This document shows positions 17,082 through 24,908 of a stretch of DNA of 64,000 nt, in pieces. Position 1 is the stretch's first letter. The number at the start of each line of letters is the position of its first letter. This DNA is from Streptomyces exfoliatus (lineage in GTDB: Bacteria; Actinomycetota; Actinomycetes; Streptomycetales; Streptomycetaceae): assembly GCF_000725545.1 (NCBI RefSeq), contig NZ_JNZP01000030.1, positions 1 to 64,000 of the forward strand, given 5' to 3'. Made by a program: the position numbers and the translations under genes. The notes under the pieces are model-generated. The model saw only the letters and a list, made by a program, of their open reading frames with translations, was not told the origin of the DNA and ran no database searches.

Positions 17082-17522
17082 TCAGCGCAGCTCCTCCGCG
17101 AGACCGACGATGATGCCCTCCGGGCCGCGCACGTAGCAGAGGAGGAAGCTGTCCTCGAACCGGGCGATCTCGCCCAGGAGTTCGGCCCCGTGAGGGCGCA
17201 GCCGGGCGACGGTGTCCTCGATGTCGTCGACGGCGAACATGACCCGGTGCGTCCCCAGGATGTTGTGCGGCCGGTCGCGCGGCCCGGCACTGATCGCCTC
17301 GGGGCTGCGGTACTTCGCCAGCTCGAGCCGGCTGTGACCGTCCGGGGTCCGGACCATCGCGATGTCGCAGCGGACGCCGTCGAGTCCCGTGCACCGGTCG
17401 GCGACGAGGCCCTCGACCTGCGTCCTGCCCTCCAGCTCCATACCCAGTTCCAGGAAGAACGCGATGGCGGCCTCCATGTCGTCGACCACGATGCCGACGT
17501 TGTCCATGCGCTGGATCGCCAT
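17082..17522 (-). CDS. VOC/glyoxalase-fold protein
   Basis: 146 aa with two beta-alpha-beta-beta-beta modules: MDNVGIVVDDMEAAIAFFLELGMELEG opens the first, and RVMFAVDDIEDTVARLRPHGAELLGEI followed by YVRGPEGIIVGLAEEL closes the second. Candidate metal ligands are limited (an E in RLELAKY, E in the terminal GLAEEL), so it may be an enzyme or a binding protein. The start ATG at 17522 has a GAGGAAGAGGGAGA ribosome region. No clear operon partner. Confidence 0.75.
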   Translation of the reverse strand: MAIQRMDNVGIVVDDMEAAIAFFLELGMELEGRTQVEGLVADRCTGLDGVRCDIAMVRTPDGHSRLELAKYRSPEAISAGPRDRPHNILGTHRVMFAVDDIEDTVARLRPHGAELLGEIARFEDSFLLCYVRGPEGIIVGLAEELR

Positions 17523-17751
17523 GCCGGTCTCTCCCTCTTCCTCGTGCCGCGGCACTCGTCCGGCGGCGCGTACACCACGACTGCCGCCGACCTTACGGTC
17601 GAGGTGCTCACGGGTACGGCACGACACCCGGTCGGTCACGCCCCGCCCGACGGCCCGTCGAGTCCGAGACCGCTCGCGAGGCGCTCCGTGTCGAGCGGGC
17701 TGTTCGCCGCGTACGACGATGCGGCGCCTCTTCCGGTGATGTGACGCCTGC

Positions 17752-17757
17752 TACATT
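17752..17757 (+). promoter_or_regulatory. -10 element of a leaderless promoter (TACATT)
   Basis: TACATT lies 7 nt before the GTG at 17765, the spacing seen for leaderless mRNAs in actinobacteria, and no ribosome site is present before that GTG. The same arrangement (GCTACATTCG…GTG) recurs before the CGNR gene at 21011. Confidence 0.6.
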
Positions 17758-17764
17758 CGACCGA

Positions 17765-18340
17765 GTGACAGATGTCGGGCAGGCCACACGGTGGCTGATC
17801 CTCGTGATCAGACTGCCCGCGGACCCGTCCCGCCACCGAGTGGCCGTATGGCGGGAGTTGCGCAGGATCGGAGCCCTCTCGCTGGGGCAGGGCATCTGGG
17901 CCGTACCGGAGGTGCCGGTCTTCGCGGACGGCGTACGGCGCGCCCTCGAACTCACCGACGGCGCCGGCGGCCAGGGCCTGACGCTCCAGGCCTCCGGCCG
18001 TACCGCCGAGGACGCGGCCCGGTTCCGGGAGATGTTCGCCGCCGCCCGCTCGGCGGACTGGGCCGAGTTCCTCGCGGACTGCGGGAAGTTCGAGGCGGAG
18101 ATCGCCAAGGAGATCCGCATCGCCACGTTCACCCTGGCCGAGCTGGAGGAAGAGGAACAGAGCCTGGCACGGCTGCGGCGCCGGCACCGGGACCTGACCG
18201 CCCGGGACGTCTTCGGCGCCCCCGAGGCCGCCGAGGCGGCGATACGGCTCAAGTGGTGCGCGGCCGTCTGCGAGGACTACGCCGAGCGCGTCTTCGCCGC
18301 CCTCCACGCGCTCCCCACGAGTGACGAGGAGACGCCATGA
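17765..18340 (+). CDS. ChrB N-terminal-domain-like protein
   Basis: 191 aa. The start WLILVIRLPADPSRHRVAVWRELRRIGALSLGQGIWAVPE and the later acidic helix EIRIATFTLAELEEEEQSLARLRRRHRDL match the N-terminal domain of ChrB, the chromate-sensing or resistance protein. The C-terminal ChrB rhodanese-like part is absent. The GTG at 17765 is 7 nt from a TACATT -10, so the mRNA is probably leaderless; a GTG at 17741 is less likely. It overlaps the following MFS gene by 4 nt (ATGA). The family role is sensing or regulating metal oxyanion efflux. Here it is probably a regulator or partner of the MFS pump. Confidence 0.8.
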   Translation: MTDVGQATRWLILVIRLPADPSRHRVAVWRELRRIGALSLGQGIWAVPEVPVFADGVRRALELTDGAGGQGLTLQASGRTAEDAARFREMFAAARSADWAEFLADCGKFEAEIAKEIRIATFTLAELEEEEQSLARLRRRHRDLTARDVFGAPEAAEAAIRLKWCAAVCEDYAERVFAALHALPTSDEETP

Positions 18341-19527
18341 GCACCGCGCCCATAGCCCCGGCCGCCCCGCGCTCGGCCATGTGGCCGTTGTACGCCGCAG
18401 GGTTCACCACCGCCTTCGGCGCCCACGGCATCGCCGCCAACCTCGGCGGCTTCTCCGAGGACGCCGTCACCTCCCTCCTCGTCCTCGGAGGACTGCTCGC
18501 CCTGTACGACGGCGCCGAGGTCCTGCTCAAGCCCGTCTTCGGCTCGCTCGCCGACCGGATCGGCGGCAAGCCGGTCCTGCTCGGAGGCCTGATCGCCTTC
18601 GCCGCCGCGTCCACGCTGTACGCGATCGCCGACAGCCCCGGCTGGCTGTGGGCGGCCCGTCTCGGCCAGGGCGCCGCCGCCTCCGCGTTCTCGCCCTCGG
18701 CCTCCGCGCTCGTCGCCCGCCTCAACCCGGCGGCCAAGCGGGGCCGCGCCTTCGGCAGTTACGGCTTCTACAAGTCCATCGGCTACACCCTCGGCCCGCT
18801 CCTCGGCGGCGTCCTCGTCTGGGCGGGCGGCCTGCGCCTGCTGTTCACGGTCATGGCCCTGTGCGCGGCCGCCGTCGCCGTGTGGGCGGCACTCGCCGTG
18901 CCCGTCGTGCCGCCGCTGCCCCGCAAGCGGCAGACGGTCGCCGACCTCGCACGCCGCCTGGCGGACCGCTCCTTCCTCGCCCCGACCGCCGCCCTCGCCG
19001 CCGCCACCGCCGCGCTCTCCGTGGGCGTCGGCTTCCTGCCCGTGTCGGGAGCCGCCGCCGGCCTCGGCACCGTGGCCACCGGTGCCGCCGTCTCCGTCCT
19101 CGCCGCGACCGCCGCCGTCGTCCAGCCCACGGCGGGCCGCGCCCTGGACGCCGGACGCCTGACCACCCGTACGGGACTGCTCACCGGCCTGTTCGTCACC
19201 GCGGCGGGTCTCGCCGCCGCGATGTTCCCCGGCCTGGCCGGGGTCCTCCTGGCCGCCGCCCTCATCGGCACCGGCACCGGACTGATCACCCCGCTCGGCT
19301 TCGCGGCCCTCGCGGCCTCCACGCCGGAGGAACGGATGGGCCAGACCATGGGCTCGGCCGAACTCGGCCGCGAACTCGGCGACGCGGGCGGCCCCCTCCT
19401 CGTCGCCGGCGTCGCCACCTTCGCGACCCTCACCACCGGTTACGCGGCCCTCGCCGCCCTGCTGGCCGCGGGTCCGCTGCTGGCCCTGGCGCTCCGCCCG
19501 CGAGCGGCGGAGCGAGCGGCGGAGTAG
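18337..19527 (+). CDS. MFS transporter coupled to the ChrB-like protein
   Basis: 396 aa, ~12 hydrophobic segments. The conserved loop-2 motif of drug:H+ antiporters is clear (GSLADRIGGKPVLLGG), as is the RLGQGAAASAFSPSASALVARL TM4-region motif. A linker with many basic residues (PRKRQTVADLARRLADR) separates the two halves. Start ATG inside the ChrB-like stop (ATGA), so translation is coupled. Chromate is normally exported by ChrA, not MFS proteins, so the actual substrate, metal or drug, is open. Ends in an Ala/Glu-rich tail. Confidence 0.85.
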   Translation: MSTAPIAPAAPRSAMWPLYAAGFTTAFGAHGIAANLGGFSEDAVTSLLVLGGLLALYDGAEVLLKPVFGSLADRIGGKPVLLGGLIAFAAASTLYAIADSPGWLWAARLGQGAAASAFSPSASALVARLNPAAKRGRAFGSYGFYKSIGYTLGPLLGGVLVWAGGLRLLFTVMALCAAAVAVWAALAVPVVPPLPRKRQTVADLARRLADRSFLAPTAALAAATAALSVGVGFLPVSGAAAGLGTVATGAAVSVLAATAAVVQPTAGRALDAGRLTTRTGLLTGLFVTAAGLAAAMFPGLAGVLLAAALIGTGTGLITPLGFAALAASTPEERMGQTMGSAELGRELGDAGGPLLVAGVATFATLTTGYAALAALLAAGPLLALALRPRAAERAAE

Positions 19528-19577
19528 AGGGCGGAGAGAGGATCGGGGGATCGGGGGTCGGGGGAGCGGGGGCGGCG

Positions 19578-19722
19578 TCAACGAGCCGGAATCGGCTGTG
19601 TGAGGTTCACCGGGTTGCCGTCGGGGTCCCGGATGTGGGCGACGCGCTGTCCCCAGGGCATGTCGTCGGGGAAGGTCGACCGGTCGTGTCGACCGGTGGA
19701 CCCGTCCAGGACGGAGAACTCA
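19578..19722 (-). pseudogene. C-terminal stub of a VOC/glyoxalase protein
   Basis: Reading the minus strand, the frame gives DEFSVLDGST…DDMPWGQRVAHIRDPDGNPVNLTQP and then a TGA. WGQRVAHIRDPDGN is the hallmark end of a VOC domain. Only ~45 residues remain, with no start or first module, and the 5' side runs directly into the end of the next MFS gene. A truncated remnant. Confidence 0.65.
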
Positions 19723-19744
19723 TCGGCACCGCTTCGGCGCCGAG

Positions 19745-20956
19745 TCAGGAAGCCTGGCGACGCGAGGACTCCCGGTCGCGACTCCGGACGGATGAGTCCG
19801 GGATCGCGAAGAAGGCCAGGGCCGCGAGGACCGCCACGCTCGCCGCGAGTGCCAGCGTGCCGGGAAGGGACCAGGCCGCGACCGGTCCCGCGACCGTCGC
19901 CCCCAGGGCGAACCCCGAGATCTTCAAGCTGGCGCCGGTGGTGAAGATCTGGCCGCGCAGGTGTTCCGGGGCCTCCCGGTGGCGGACCGCGAACAGGGCG
20001 GCCAGCTGGGGGCCTTCACCGATCCCCGCCAGGAGTACGGCCACGACGAGCACCACGGGCCGGTCCCACGCGGCCAGGGCCACCGCGGCGGCCTGGACGA
20101 GGACGCTGGCCCAGATGATCGTGTCGGGGGAGACCGAACGCGCGAACCGGGCGAGTACGGCGGTGGCCACCAGGGCGGAGACCGCCGCGCAGGAGAGCAG
20201 CACCGCGCCGAGGCCGGCGCCGCCCAGGACACGTACTCCCAGAACGGGGAGGCACACCGTCAGCATGCCCTGGGCGACGCAGGAGACGACCGAGGCGACG
20301 GTCGCCCGGGCCAACGCCGGCCGTCCGGCGATGAACCGCATTCCGGCGGCGAGGTCGCTGATCACCGAGGTCGTCCGCGCGCGCCGCGCCAGAGCGGGAC
20401 GAGCGGGCAGCAGCCACGCGAACGGCAGCGCCGAGGCGATGAGCATCGCGGAGACCACCACGGCCGCCGGGGCTCCCAGCACCTCCGCCACTGTGCCGGC
20501 GAGAGCCGGACCGGCCAGACCCGCCACCCCGAACGTCATGGTGTCGAGCGCGTTCGCCCGGGGCAGACGGTCCCCCCGCGCCACATCGGTGAGCCGGGCC
20601 GACCACCCGCCCGACAGGGCCGGTCCCGACAGTCCCGTCACCACCGCGATCAGGAGCGTGACCGCGAACGGCAGGCGGTCGAGCCCCAGGACGATCGCCC
20701 CCAGCCCTGCCGCGTACAGGACGAGGGCGGCGGCCAGCAGGCTTCCCGGCCGGCCCGCTCTGTCGAGGAGCGCCCCGAGCACCGGCCCTCCGACCGCGGC
20801 GGAGACCGTGATCCCCGCGAGCAGCGCCGACGCCTCGACGGTCGACCCTGTCAGGGCGAACCCCGCAAGGAGCAGCGCCGGGCCCGACATCTCGTCCCCG
20901 GCGCGGGCTGCCGTGGCTCCGGCGAGATAGAGGCGGAGCGGGTAACGCTTTCTCAT
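19745..20956 (-). CDS. MFS transporter divergent from the CGNR regulator
   Basis: 403 aa, ~10-12 membrane segments. N-terminal LRLYLAGATAARAGDEMSGPALLLAG and GALLDRAGRPGSLLAAAL (loop-2 motif) place it among MFS exporters of the macrolide/enterobactin type. The C-terminus is basic (SSVRSRDRESSRRQ). The ATG at 20956 is followed directly by the basic MRKRYPLRL before TM1; a distinct ribosome site is weak. Divergent from the CGNR zinc-finger gene with a 54-bp gap, so the two promoters overlap and control is probably shared. Confidence 0.85.
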   Translation of the reverse strand: MRKRYPLRLYLAGATAARAGDEMSGPALLLAGFALTGSTVEASALLAGITVSAAVGGPVLGALLDRAGRPGSLLAAALVLYAAGLGAIVLGLDRLPFAVTLLIAVVTGLSGPALSGGWSARLTDVARGDRLPRANALDTMTFGVAGLAGPALAGTVAEVLGAPAAVVVSAMLIASALPFAWLLPARPALARRARTTSVISDLAAGMRFIAGRPALARATVASVVSCVAQGMLTVCLPVLGVRVLGGAGLGAVLLSCAAVSALVATAVLARFARSVSPDTIIWASVLVQAAAVALAAWDRPVVLVVAVLLAGIGEGPQLAALFAVRHREAPEHLRGQIFTTGASLKISGFALGATVAGPVAAWSLPGTLALAASVAVLAALAFFAIPDSSVRSRDRESSRRQAS

Positions 20957-20998
20957 CAGCGAGACGTTACGGAGGTAACTCAAAAGTGAGCAAGATGC

Positions 20999-21004
20999 TA
21001 CATT
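20999..21004 (+). promoter_or_regulatory. -10 element of a leaderless promoter (TACATT)
   Basis: TACATT is 6 nt before the GTG at 21011 with no ribosome site between them. The 54-bp divergent space also carries GTAACTCAAAAGTGAGCAAG, an AT-richer patch that may hold regulator contacts. Confidence 0.6.
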
Positions 21005-21010
21005 CGCCGG

Positions 21011-21577
21011 GTGCCTTCCCCCAGCGACCACGGATCCTCCCAGTACTCCGTGCTGACCACGGCGCGGCGGACCGCCGCCCTCGTCAACGCACTCGCCGAC
21101 GACCGCCCCGCCCCGGCCGACGTCGCCGACGTGCTCCGCGCCTACGGTGAGCCGGACCCCGTCGAGCTCACCACCACCGATGTCGCCGCGATGCGTACCG
21201 CCGCCTCGCTCCTGCGAGAGGTCTTCGCCGCCGAGGACGCCGACGGCGCCGCGACCACCCTCAACCGCCTCCTCCGGGACCACACGGGACCGCTCCGCCT
21301 CACGTCGCACGGCGGCGGAACGCCCTGGCACCCCCACCTCGACAGCGACGACGACGCCCCCTGGGACGAGTGGCTCCTCGCCTCGTCCTGCATGGCGCTG
21401 ACCGTCCTCGTCTGGGACCGTCAACGCCCGCCCGGCCGGATCTGCGCGTCACCCAGCTGCGGGAACGTCTTCATCACCCCGGGCAGCGGCCCGGAACGCC
21501 GCTACTGCTCCCGCCGATGCGCCACCCGAGAACGAGTCGCGGCCCACCGCCGCTCCCGGGCTGTCGGGCCCCGCTGA
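21011..21577 (+). CDS. CGNR zinc-finger (ABATE-domain) protein, putative regulator
   Basis: 188 aa. The N-terminal ~130 residues are the ABATE-like stress-binding domain (TARRTAALVNAL…PVELTTTDVAAMRTAASLLREVF). The C-terminus is the CGNR zinc ribbon: CASPSCGNVFITPGSGPERRYCSRRCATRERVAAHR, with four Cys (C-x4-C…C-x3-C) for Zn and a basic tail for DNA. Such proteins are one-component transcription factors. The likely target is the divergent MFS gene. GTG start with leaderless-type promoter. Confidence 0.85.
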   Translation: MPSPSDHGSSQYSVLTTARRTAALVNALADDRPAPADVADVLRAYGEPDPVELTTTDVAAMRTAASLLREVFAAEDADGAATTLNRLLRDHTGPLRLTSHGGGTPWHPHLDSDDDAPWDEWLLASSCMALTVLVWDRQRPPGRICASPSCGNVFITPGSGPERRYCSRRCATRERVAAHRRSRAVGPR

Positions 21578-21652
21578 CCGGCCCTGGGCCGGAGTGATCC
21601 TGTCTGATGACGAAACCCGTTGGGCCTGCGGGGGGAATCGGTCGGTGGGGCG

Positions 21653-22174
21653 TCAGCCGATGTGCTTCCAGGTCTGGCAGCCGGAGGTCTGGAACGCCTT
21701 GTCGGTGTCGAGGACGGTGACGGTGGACGGCCCCTTGCTCGCCCCGTTGGCGATGATCTCGCCGGAGTCGCCCGTGGTGCCCTTGAGGCGGGCCCAGTAG
21801 CAGGACGAATCGGTGGGGCCGGTGCTGCGGTACGTTCCCGGCCGGACCTCCTGGCCCACCAGGAAGGTGCCGTCTCCCGGGATCTCTCGTACGGCCGTCT
21901 TCGCCGTTCCGGCCGCCTCGGGGGTCGTACGGGCGGGCGGCGGGAGCTCCGCAGGGGACTCGGTGGTGGTCGGGGAGGCGGGCGGCTGCGAGCCGGCGCT
22001 GTCGCTGCCGTTGCCGGTGCCCACGATGCCGAGGAGGACGCCCACCGCGAGCCCGCCGAGGGCCGCGAGAGAGTGGGTGAGCACGGAACGGCGCCGGCCG
22101 CCCGTGGAGCCCTGGATCGGTTGTCCCCACTGCGGCCCCGGGGGTGGTCCCGTCGGCGTGGTGCGGTCGGTCAT
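21653..22174 (-). CDS. membrane-anchored hypothetical protein with exposed C-terminal domain
   Basis: 173 aa: a Pro/Gly-rich cytoplasmic start (MTDRTTPTGPPPGPQW), basic GGRRR, one membrane segment at ~33-52, a Ser/Pro/Thr linker, then a ~75-aa outer domain (REIPGDGTFLVGQEVRPGTYRSTGPTDSSCYWARLKG…). The outer domain resembles repeats found in many Streptomyces surface proteins where 'G.y.vG.di.PGtYrs.g...CYw.r' recurs. Two Cys (C in SSCYW and SGCQTW) may pair. Function unknown; probably a cell-surface sensor or binding protein. Confidence 0.7.
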   Translation of the reverse strand: MTDRTTPTGPPPGPQWGQPIQGSTGGRRRSVLTHSLAALGGLAVGVLLGIVGTGNGSDSAGSQPPASPTTTESPAELPPPARTTPEAAGTAKTAVREIPGDGTFLVGQEVRPGTYRSTGPTDSSCYWARLKGTTGDSGEIIANGASKGPSTVTVLDTDKAFQTSGCQTWKHIG

Positions 22175-22246
22175 GGGTTCAGGGTGCGGCCGGGCGGGGC
22201 CCGCCGCACCCCGGGTGGCCGCAGGGGGCCGTCCGGGGGCCGCGGC

Positions 22247-22732
22247 TCAGGCCCACACCGCTTTGGCCACGGCGTGGCCCGCCGACGCCGCCCGTCCGTA
22301 GAAGCCCCGGAGGTTCCTGTGGTGGGCGAGGAGTTCCTCCCTGCTCCAGCCGCGGGCGCTGAACCTGGGGCCGGTGATGCTCCACAGCTCGTCGAAGGAG
22401 ACAGCCGCGAGGAAGCGCGCCGCCTCTGACACCCCGGCCGGCTCCAGCAGCATCAGCGGGGGATCCGACGGGTCGGCGTCAGTGCCGTGTGGCACGGGGC
22501 GGCCGCCGTAGATGGGCAGTGTCCAGGGCTCGCCGGCGTCCGTACCGAGCGCATCGGCCGCCGCGTAGAGGTCGTTGACCGAGTCCCAGCCCTTGTTGAT
22601 CGACCAGGTGACGCCCGCCGCGTACTCGTCGCCGTGGTCTTCCCAGGCATCGGACATGAACGCGGCGAGCCAGGTGTGGTCATCCCGTATCCCGGACTCG
22701 GCCACGGCGCGGAAGTGGAGGTGGATGCTCAC
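22247..22732 (-). CDS. DUF1877 (YfbM-like) family protein
   Basis: 161 aa, cytoplasmic. Pattern typical of DUF1877: an early short-sided start (VSIHLHFRAV), SINKGWDSVNDLYAAADALG, GGRPVPHGTDADPSDPPLMLLEPAGVSEAARFLAAVSFDEL, and a C-terminal LRGFYGRAASAGHAVAKAVW that ends the fold. The GTG at 22732 is chosen at the conserved N-terminus. Family function is unknown. No operon link is obvious; 72 bp separate it from the downstream membrane protein gene. Confidence 0.75.
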   Translation of the reverse strand: MSIHLHFRAVAESGIRDDHTWLAAFMSDAWEDHGDEYAAGVTWSINKGWDSVNDLYAAADALGTDAGEPWTLPIYGGRPVPHGTDADPSDPPLMLLEPAGVSEAARFLAAVSFDELWSITGPRFSARGWSREELLAHHRNLRGFYGRAASAGHAVAKAVWA

Positions 22733-22831
22733 TGCGGGGAGTCCCTCGGCTCGGCGGCCCACCCGTCGGGCCGAACGGACGGGAACCTACCCGAGGGCAC
22801 CGACAGCCGTGTGTCGTCGTCTTCGCCTCCG

Positions 22832-23494
22832 TCAGGCGCCGAGCAGTGGGTCGGCCTCCGTCGGCCGGCCCAGGTACCAGACGGGTCCGGGGTCGGGGAC
22901 CGCGAGGGGTGCGAATCCCAGCCGGTCGTAGAACGCGCGGGCCTTCGTGTTCGCCTGCACCATGCACAAATGGACGGCGGGCACGCCCGCGGCCCGCAGC
23001 TCCGCGAGCAGCGTGCGGATCAGGGCGCGCCCGTACCCTCGCCCCTGCCATGACGGCAGCAGGTCGATGTGCAAGTGCGCCGGGTACGCGGCGAGTTCGT
23101 CGCGGACCATGCGCTCCGGCGTGTGCAGCAGCCTGGCCATCTCCTCGGTCGGAGTGGCGGGTTCACGGGCGGGTTCCGGATGGCGCGCCGCGACCTTGGG
23201 CAGCCATTCGGTACGGAACCGCAGCGCGAACCTGTCCGTGTCGGCGGCCCCCAGGACGTATCCGACCGCCCGGCCCGCGCCGTCGTCCAGGACGAAGGCG
23301 AACTCCGGCTCCAACTCCACGTAGGGGTAGGCGAAGATCGAGGGCATCAGTTCGGGATCGGCGTACAGGTCGGAGGAGTCGCCCCCCTCGTGGGCCGTCC
23401 TGACGCAGATGTCGGCGAGAGCCGCCCGGTCCGACGGCCGGTAGCGACGGACGAACGACTCGGTCTTCGCCTCAGGCTTCGTCTCAGTCTTCAT
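22832..23494 (-). CDS. GNAT acetyltransferase behind a CebR box
   Basis: 220 aa. Conserved GNAT parts: VRRYRPSDRAALADICVRTA at the start, the acetyl-CoA loop LPSWQGRGYGRALIRTLLAELRAAG (Q/R-x-x-G-x-G/A), and QANTKARAFYDRLGF near the end. The family contains N-acetyltransferases acting on sugars, peptides and amines; some relatives are called GCN5-type 'bifunctional O-GlcNAcase' partners. The ATG at 23494 follows a MKTETKPEAKTE repeat-like acidic/basic leader. A GGGAGCGCTCCC palindrome stands 20 bp upstream, so cello-oligosaccharides may induce it together with the cellulase genes. Confidence 0.8.
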   Translation of the reverse strand: MKTETKPEAKTESFVRRYRPSDRAALADICVRTAHEGGDSSDLYADPELMPSIFAYPYVELEPEFAFVLDDGAGRAVGYVLGAADTDRFALRFRTEWLPKVAARHPEPAREPATPTEEMARLLHTPERMVRDELAAYPAHLHIDLLPSWQGRGYGRALIRTLLAELRAAGVPAVHLCMVQANTKARAFYDRLGFAPLAVPDPGPVWYLGRPTEADPLLGA

Positions 23495-23513
23495 TCGTGT
23501 CACGATTCCAGAA

Positions 23514-23527
23514 TGGGAGCGCTCCCG
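23514..23527. promoter_or_regulatory. CebR-type operator upstream of the GNAT gene
   Basis: TGGGAGCGCTCCCG matches the CebR consensus TGGGAGCGCTCCCA except for the last base. It ends 20 bp before the GNAT start, on the downstream side of the LPMO gene and its terminator, so it belongs to GNAT rather than the LPMO gene. Confidence 0.75.
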
Positions 23528-23592
23528 CAGGGAGTTTCCGCAGGTCGTCCCGGCGTGACGGTCGGGCGGCTCTCCGCGCCACGAGGCGGGCA

Positions 23593-23622
23593 GCGCCGGT
23601 TCCCCCCGACGGGAACCGGCGC
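23593..23622. terminator. 12-bp hairpin after the LPMO gene
   Basis: GCGCCGGTTCCC (23593-23604), 6-nt loop, GGGAACCGGCGC (23611-23622), perfect pairing. It is 15 bp past the LPMO stop. Confidence 0.75.
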
Positions 23623-23637
23623 CTCGCTCCGATGGTT

Positions 23638-24732
23638 CTACGGGTTGACGCAGACGACGGAGCCGACCGGATGGTTGTTGCCGGTCGATGTCGCGGTGAA
23701 CCCGAAGGTGACGCTGCCGTCCGGCGGGATGGTCCGGTTGTAGTCGACGTTCTTGACCGTGACCGTGCCGTCGGATCCGGTGCTCAGCCCGCCGTTCCAG
23801 AGGCTGCTGATCCGAGTGCCCGCGCCGGGCGTCCACTTCACCGCCCAGCCGTCACGCGCTGTCGTGCCGTGGTTCATGACCTCGACGGAACCCTGGAAGC
23901 CGCCGCTCCAGGAGTTGGTCACGCTGTAGACGGCCATGCACCCGGTGTGCGGGTCGGTCGGCGTGGGAGTAGGAGTGGGGGTCGGGGTGGGGGTAGGGGT
24001 CGGCGTGCCGCCCGAGCCGCGGATGCCGGTCACTTCGCCGTTGCCGCCGTCGAAGACGATGTCGGAGCAGGAGAAGAAGTTCTCCTGGCTGTCCGAGCGC
24101 ACCCACTGGATGAACATCACCGCGTCACCCGAACGGCCCGCGGGCAGGTTCAGATCCCAGTGGTAGTAGCCGCCGTCCGTGCCGGGCGACCCCGACTGCG
24201 GTGGGTCGGTGACGGTCTGGATGAGTTCCAGGTCGTCCCAGCCCAGTTCGGTGCTGGGCGAGTAGCCGGGCTTGGAGAGGTACACCCGGAAGGAGCCGGG
24301 GTGCGCGGCCCAGTTGCTGTGCTTGACCTGGATCGTGTTCCCGGACGTCAGGTGCGTACGGGGCCAGTCCGAGCGGACGGCGTTGTAGCCGGTGAAGTTG
24401 TACGGCGACCGGTCACCGGCGCTGCACAGCTTTCCGTCGGGGACGTAACCGGCTCCGCGTCCGCCCGCGTTGGAGTCGAGTACGGCGAACCAGTTGTACA
24501 GCGAGTTCGGGCCGCTCTCGCTGAGCGCCGCCTTGCACGCCGGGTTCGTCGGGTCCAGAGCGCCGGTGCTGGTCTTGGCGTCCAGCCAGCAGAGGTACGT
24601 GCGGGACCCGGGCGTCATCGTGACGCCGTGCGCCTGCGCGCTGCCCTGGCCCAGTAACGTCAGGCCGATTCCACCGAGCAGGGTCGCGAGTACCGCGGCC
24701 AGGGAGGCAAGTCGTCTCTTGCGTCCAGCCAT
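23638..24732 (-). CDS. celS2: secreted cellulose-active lytic polysaccharide monooxygenase (AA10-CBM2)
   Basis: 364 aa, the same length as S. coelicolor CelS2. A signal peptide of 34 residues ends in AQA|H, so His35 becomes the mature N-terminus and with His144 (NWAAHPGSF) forms the copper histidine brace. The AA10 body includes SRTYLCWLDAK, PACKAAL and FIQWVRSDSQENFFSCSDI (axial aromatic region). A Pro-Thr linker of ~20 residues (PTPTPT repeats) joins a C-terminal CBM2 (CMAVYSVTNSWSGGFQGSVEV) with paired terminal Cys. It oxidises crystalline cellulose outside the cell. Its own promoter region (24733-24826) carries a degenerate CebR box, and the gene sits next to GH12 as in S. coelicolor. Confidence 0.95.
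   Translation of the reverse strand: MAGRKRRLASLAAVLATLLGGIGLTLLGQGSAQAHGVTMTPGSRTYLCWLDAKTSTGALDPTNPACKAALSESGPNSLYNWFAVLDSNAGGRGAGYVPDGKLCSAGDRSPYNFTGYNAVRSDWPRTHLTSGNTIQVKHSNWAAHPGSFRVYLSKPGYSPSTELGWDDLELIQTVTDPPQSGSPGTDGGYYHWDLNLPAGRSGDAVMFIQWVRSDSQENFFSCSDIVFDGGNGEVTGIRGSGGTPTPTPTPTPTPTPTPTDPHTGCMAVYSVTNSWSGGFQGSVEVMNHGTTARDGWAVKWTPGAGTRISSLWNGGLSTGSDGTVTVKNVDYNRTIPPDGSVTFGFTATSTGNNHPVGSVVCVNP
23950..24005. repeat. PT-linker repeat tract of the LPMO gene
   Basis: A hexamer-like array of GT(A/G/C)GG(A/G/C) units (GTCGGCGTGGGAGTAGGAGT…) encodes the Pro-Thr linker. Prone to slippage in whole-repeat steps, which would alter linker length without shifting frame. Confidence 0.7.
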
Positions 24733-24757
24733 TGTGTCTCCTGTGTGTGGGTGGGTG

Positions 24758-24769
24758 GGGAGTGCTCCG
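24758..24769. promoter_or_regulatory. degenerate CebR box before the LPMO gene
   Basis: GGGAGTGCTCCG keeps 10 of 12 core positions of GGGAGCGCTCCC, 25 bp upstream of the LPMO ATG. Weak compared with the two perfect sites in the GH12/GH9 gap. Confidence 0.45.
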
Positions 24770-24826
24770 AGGTCGGTGTTCTCCTCTTGCGGTGCGGTGC
24801 GGTTTCTTGTGTGTCGTGCGGTGGTG

Positions 24827-24870
24827 CGCCTCGCCCTTCCGGGGACGGGCTCCGCCGGAGGGGCGAGGCG
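24827..24870. terminator. 16-bp stem terminator of the GH12 gene
   Basis: CGCCTCGCCCTTCCGG (24827-24842) pairs with CCGGAGGGGCGAGGCG (24855-24870) with one G-T wobble and a 12-nt loop, 38 bp beyond the GH12 stop. Confidence 0.7.
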
Positions 24871-24908
24871 ATCTGGGGAGGCGCGGCGCCGACCGGCCGC
24901 GGATCACG

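Noticed and set aside
17741..17765. GTG at 17741 as the ChrB-like start
   Set aside because: It would place the TACATT -10 inside the coding region. The GTG at 17765 starts at the conserved region and fits a leaderless transcript.
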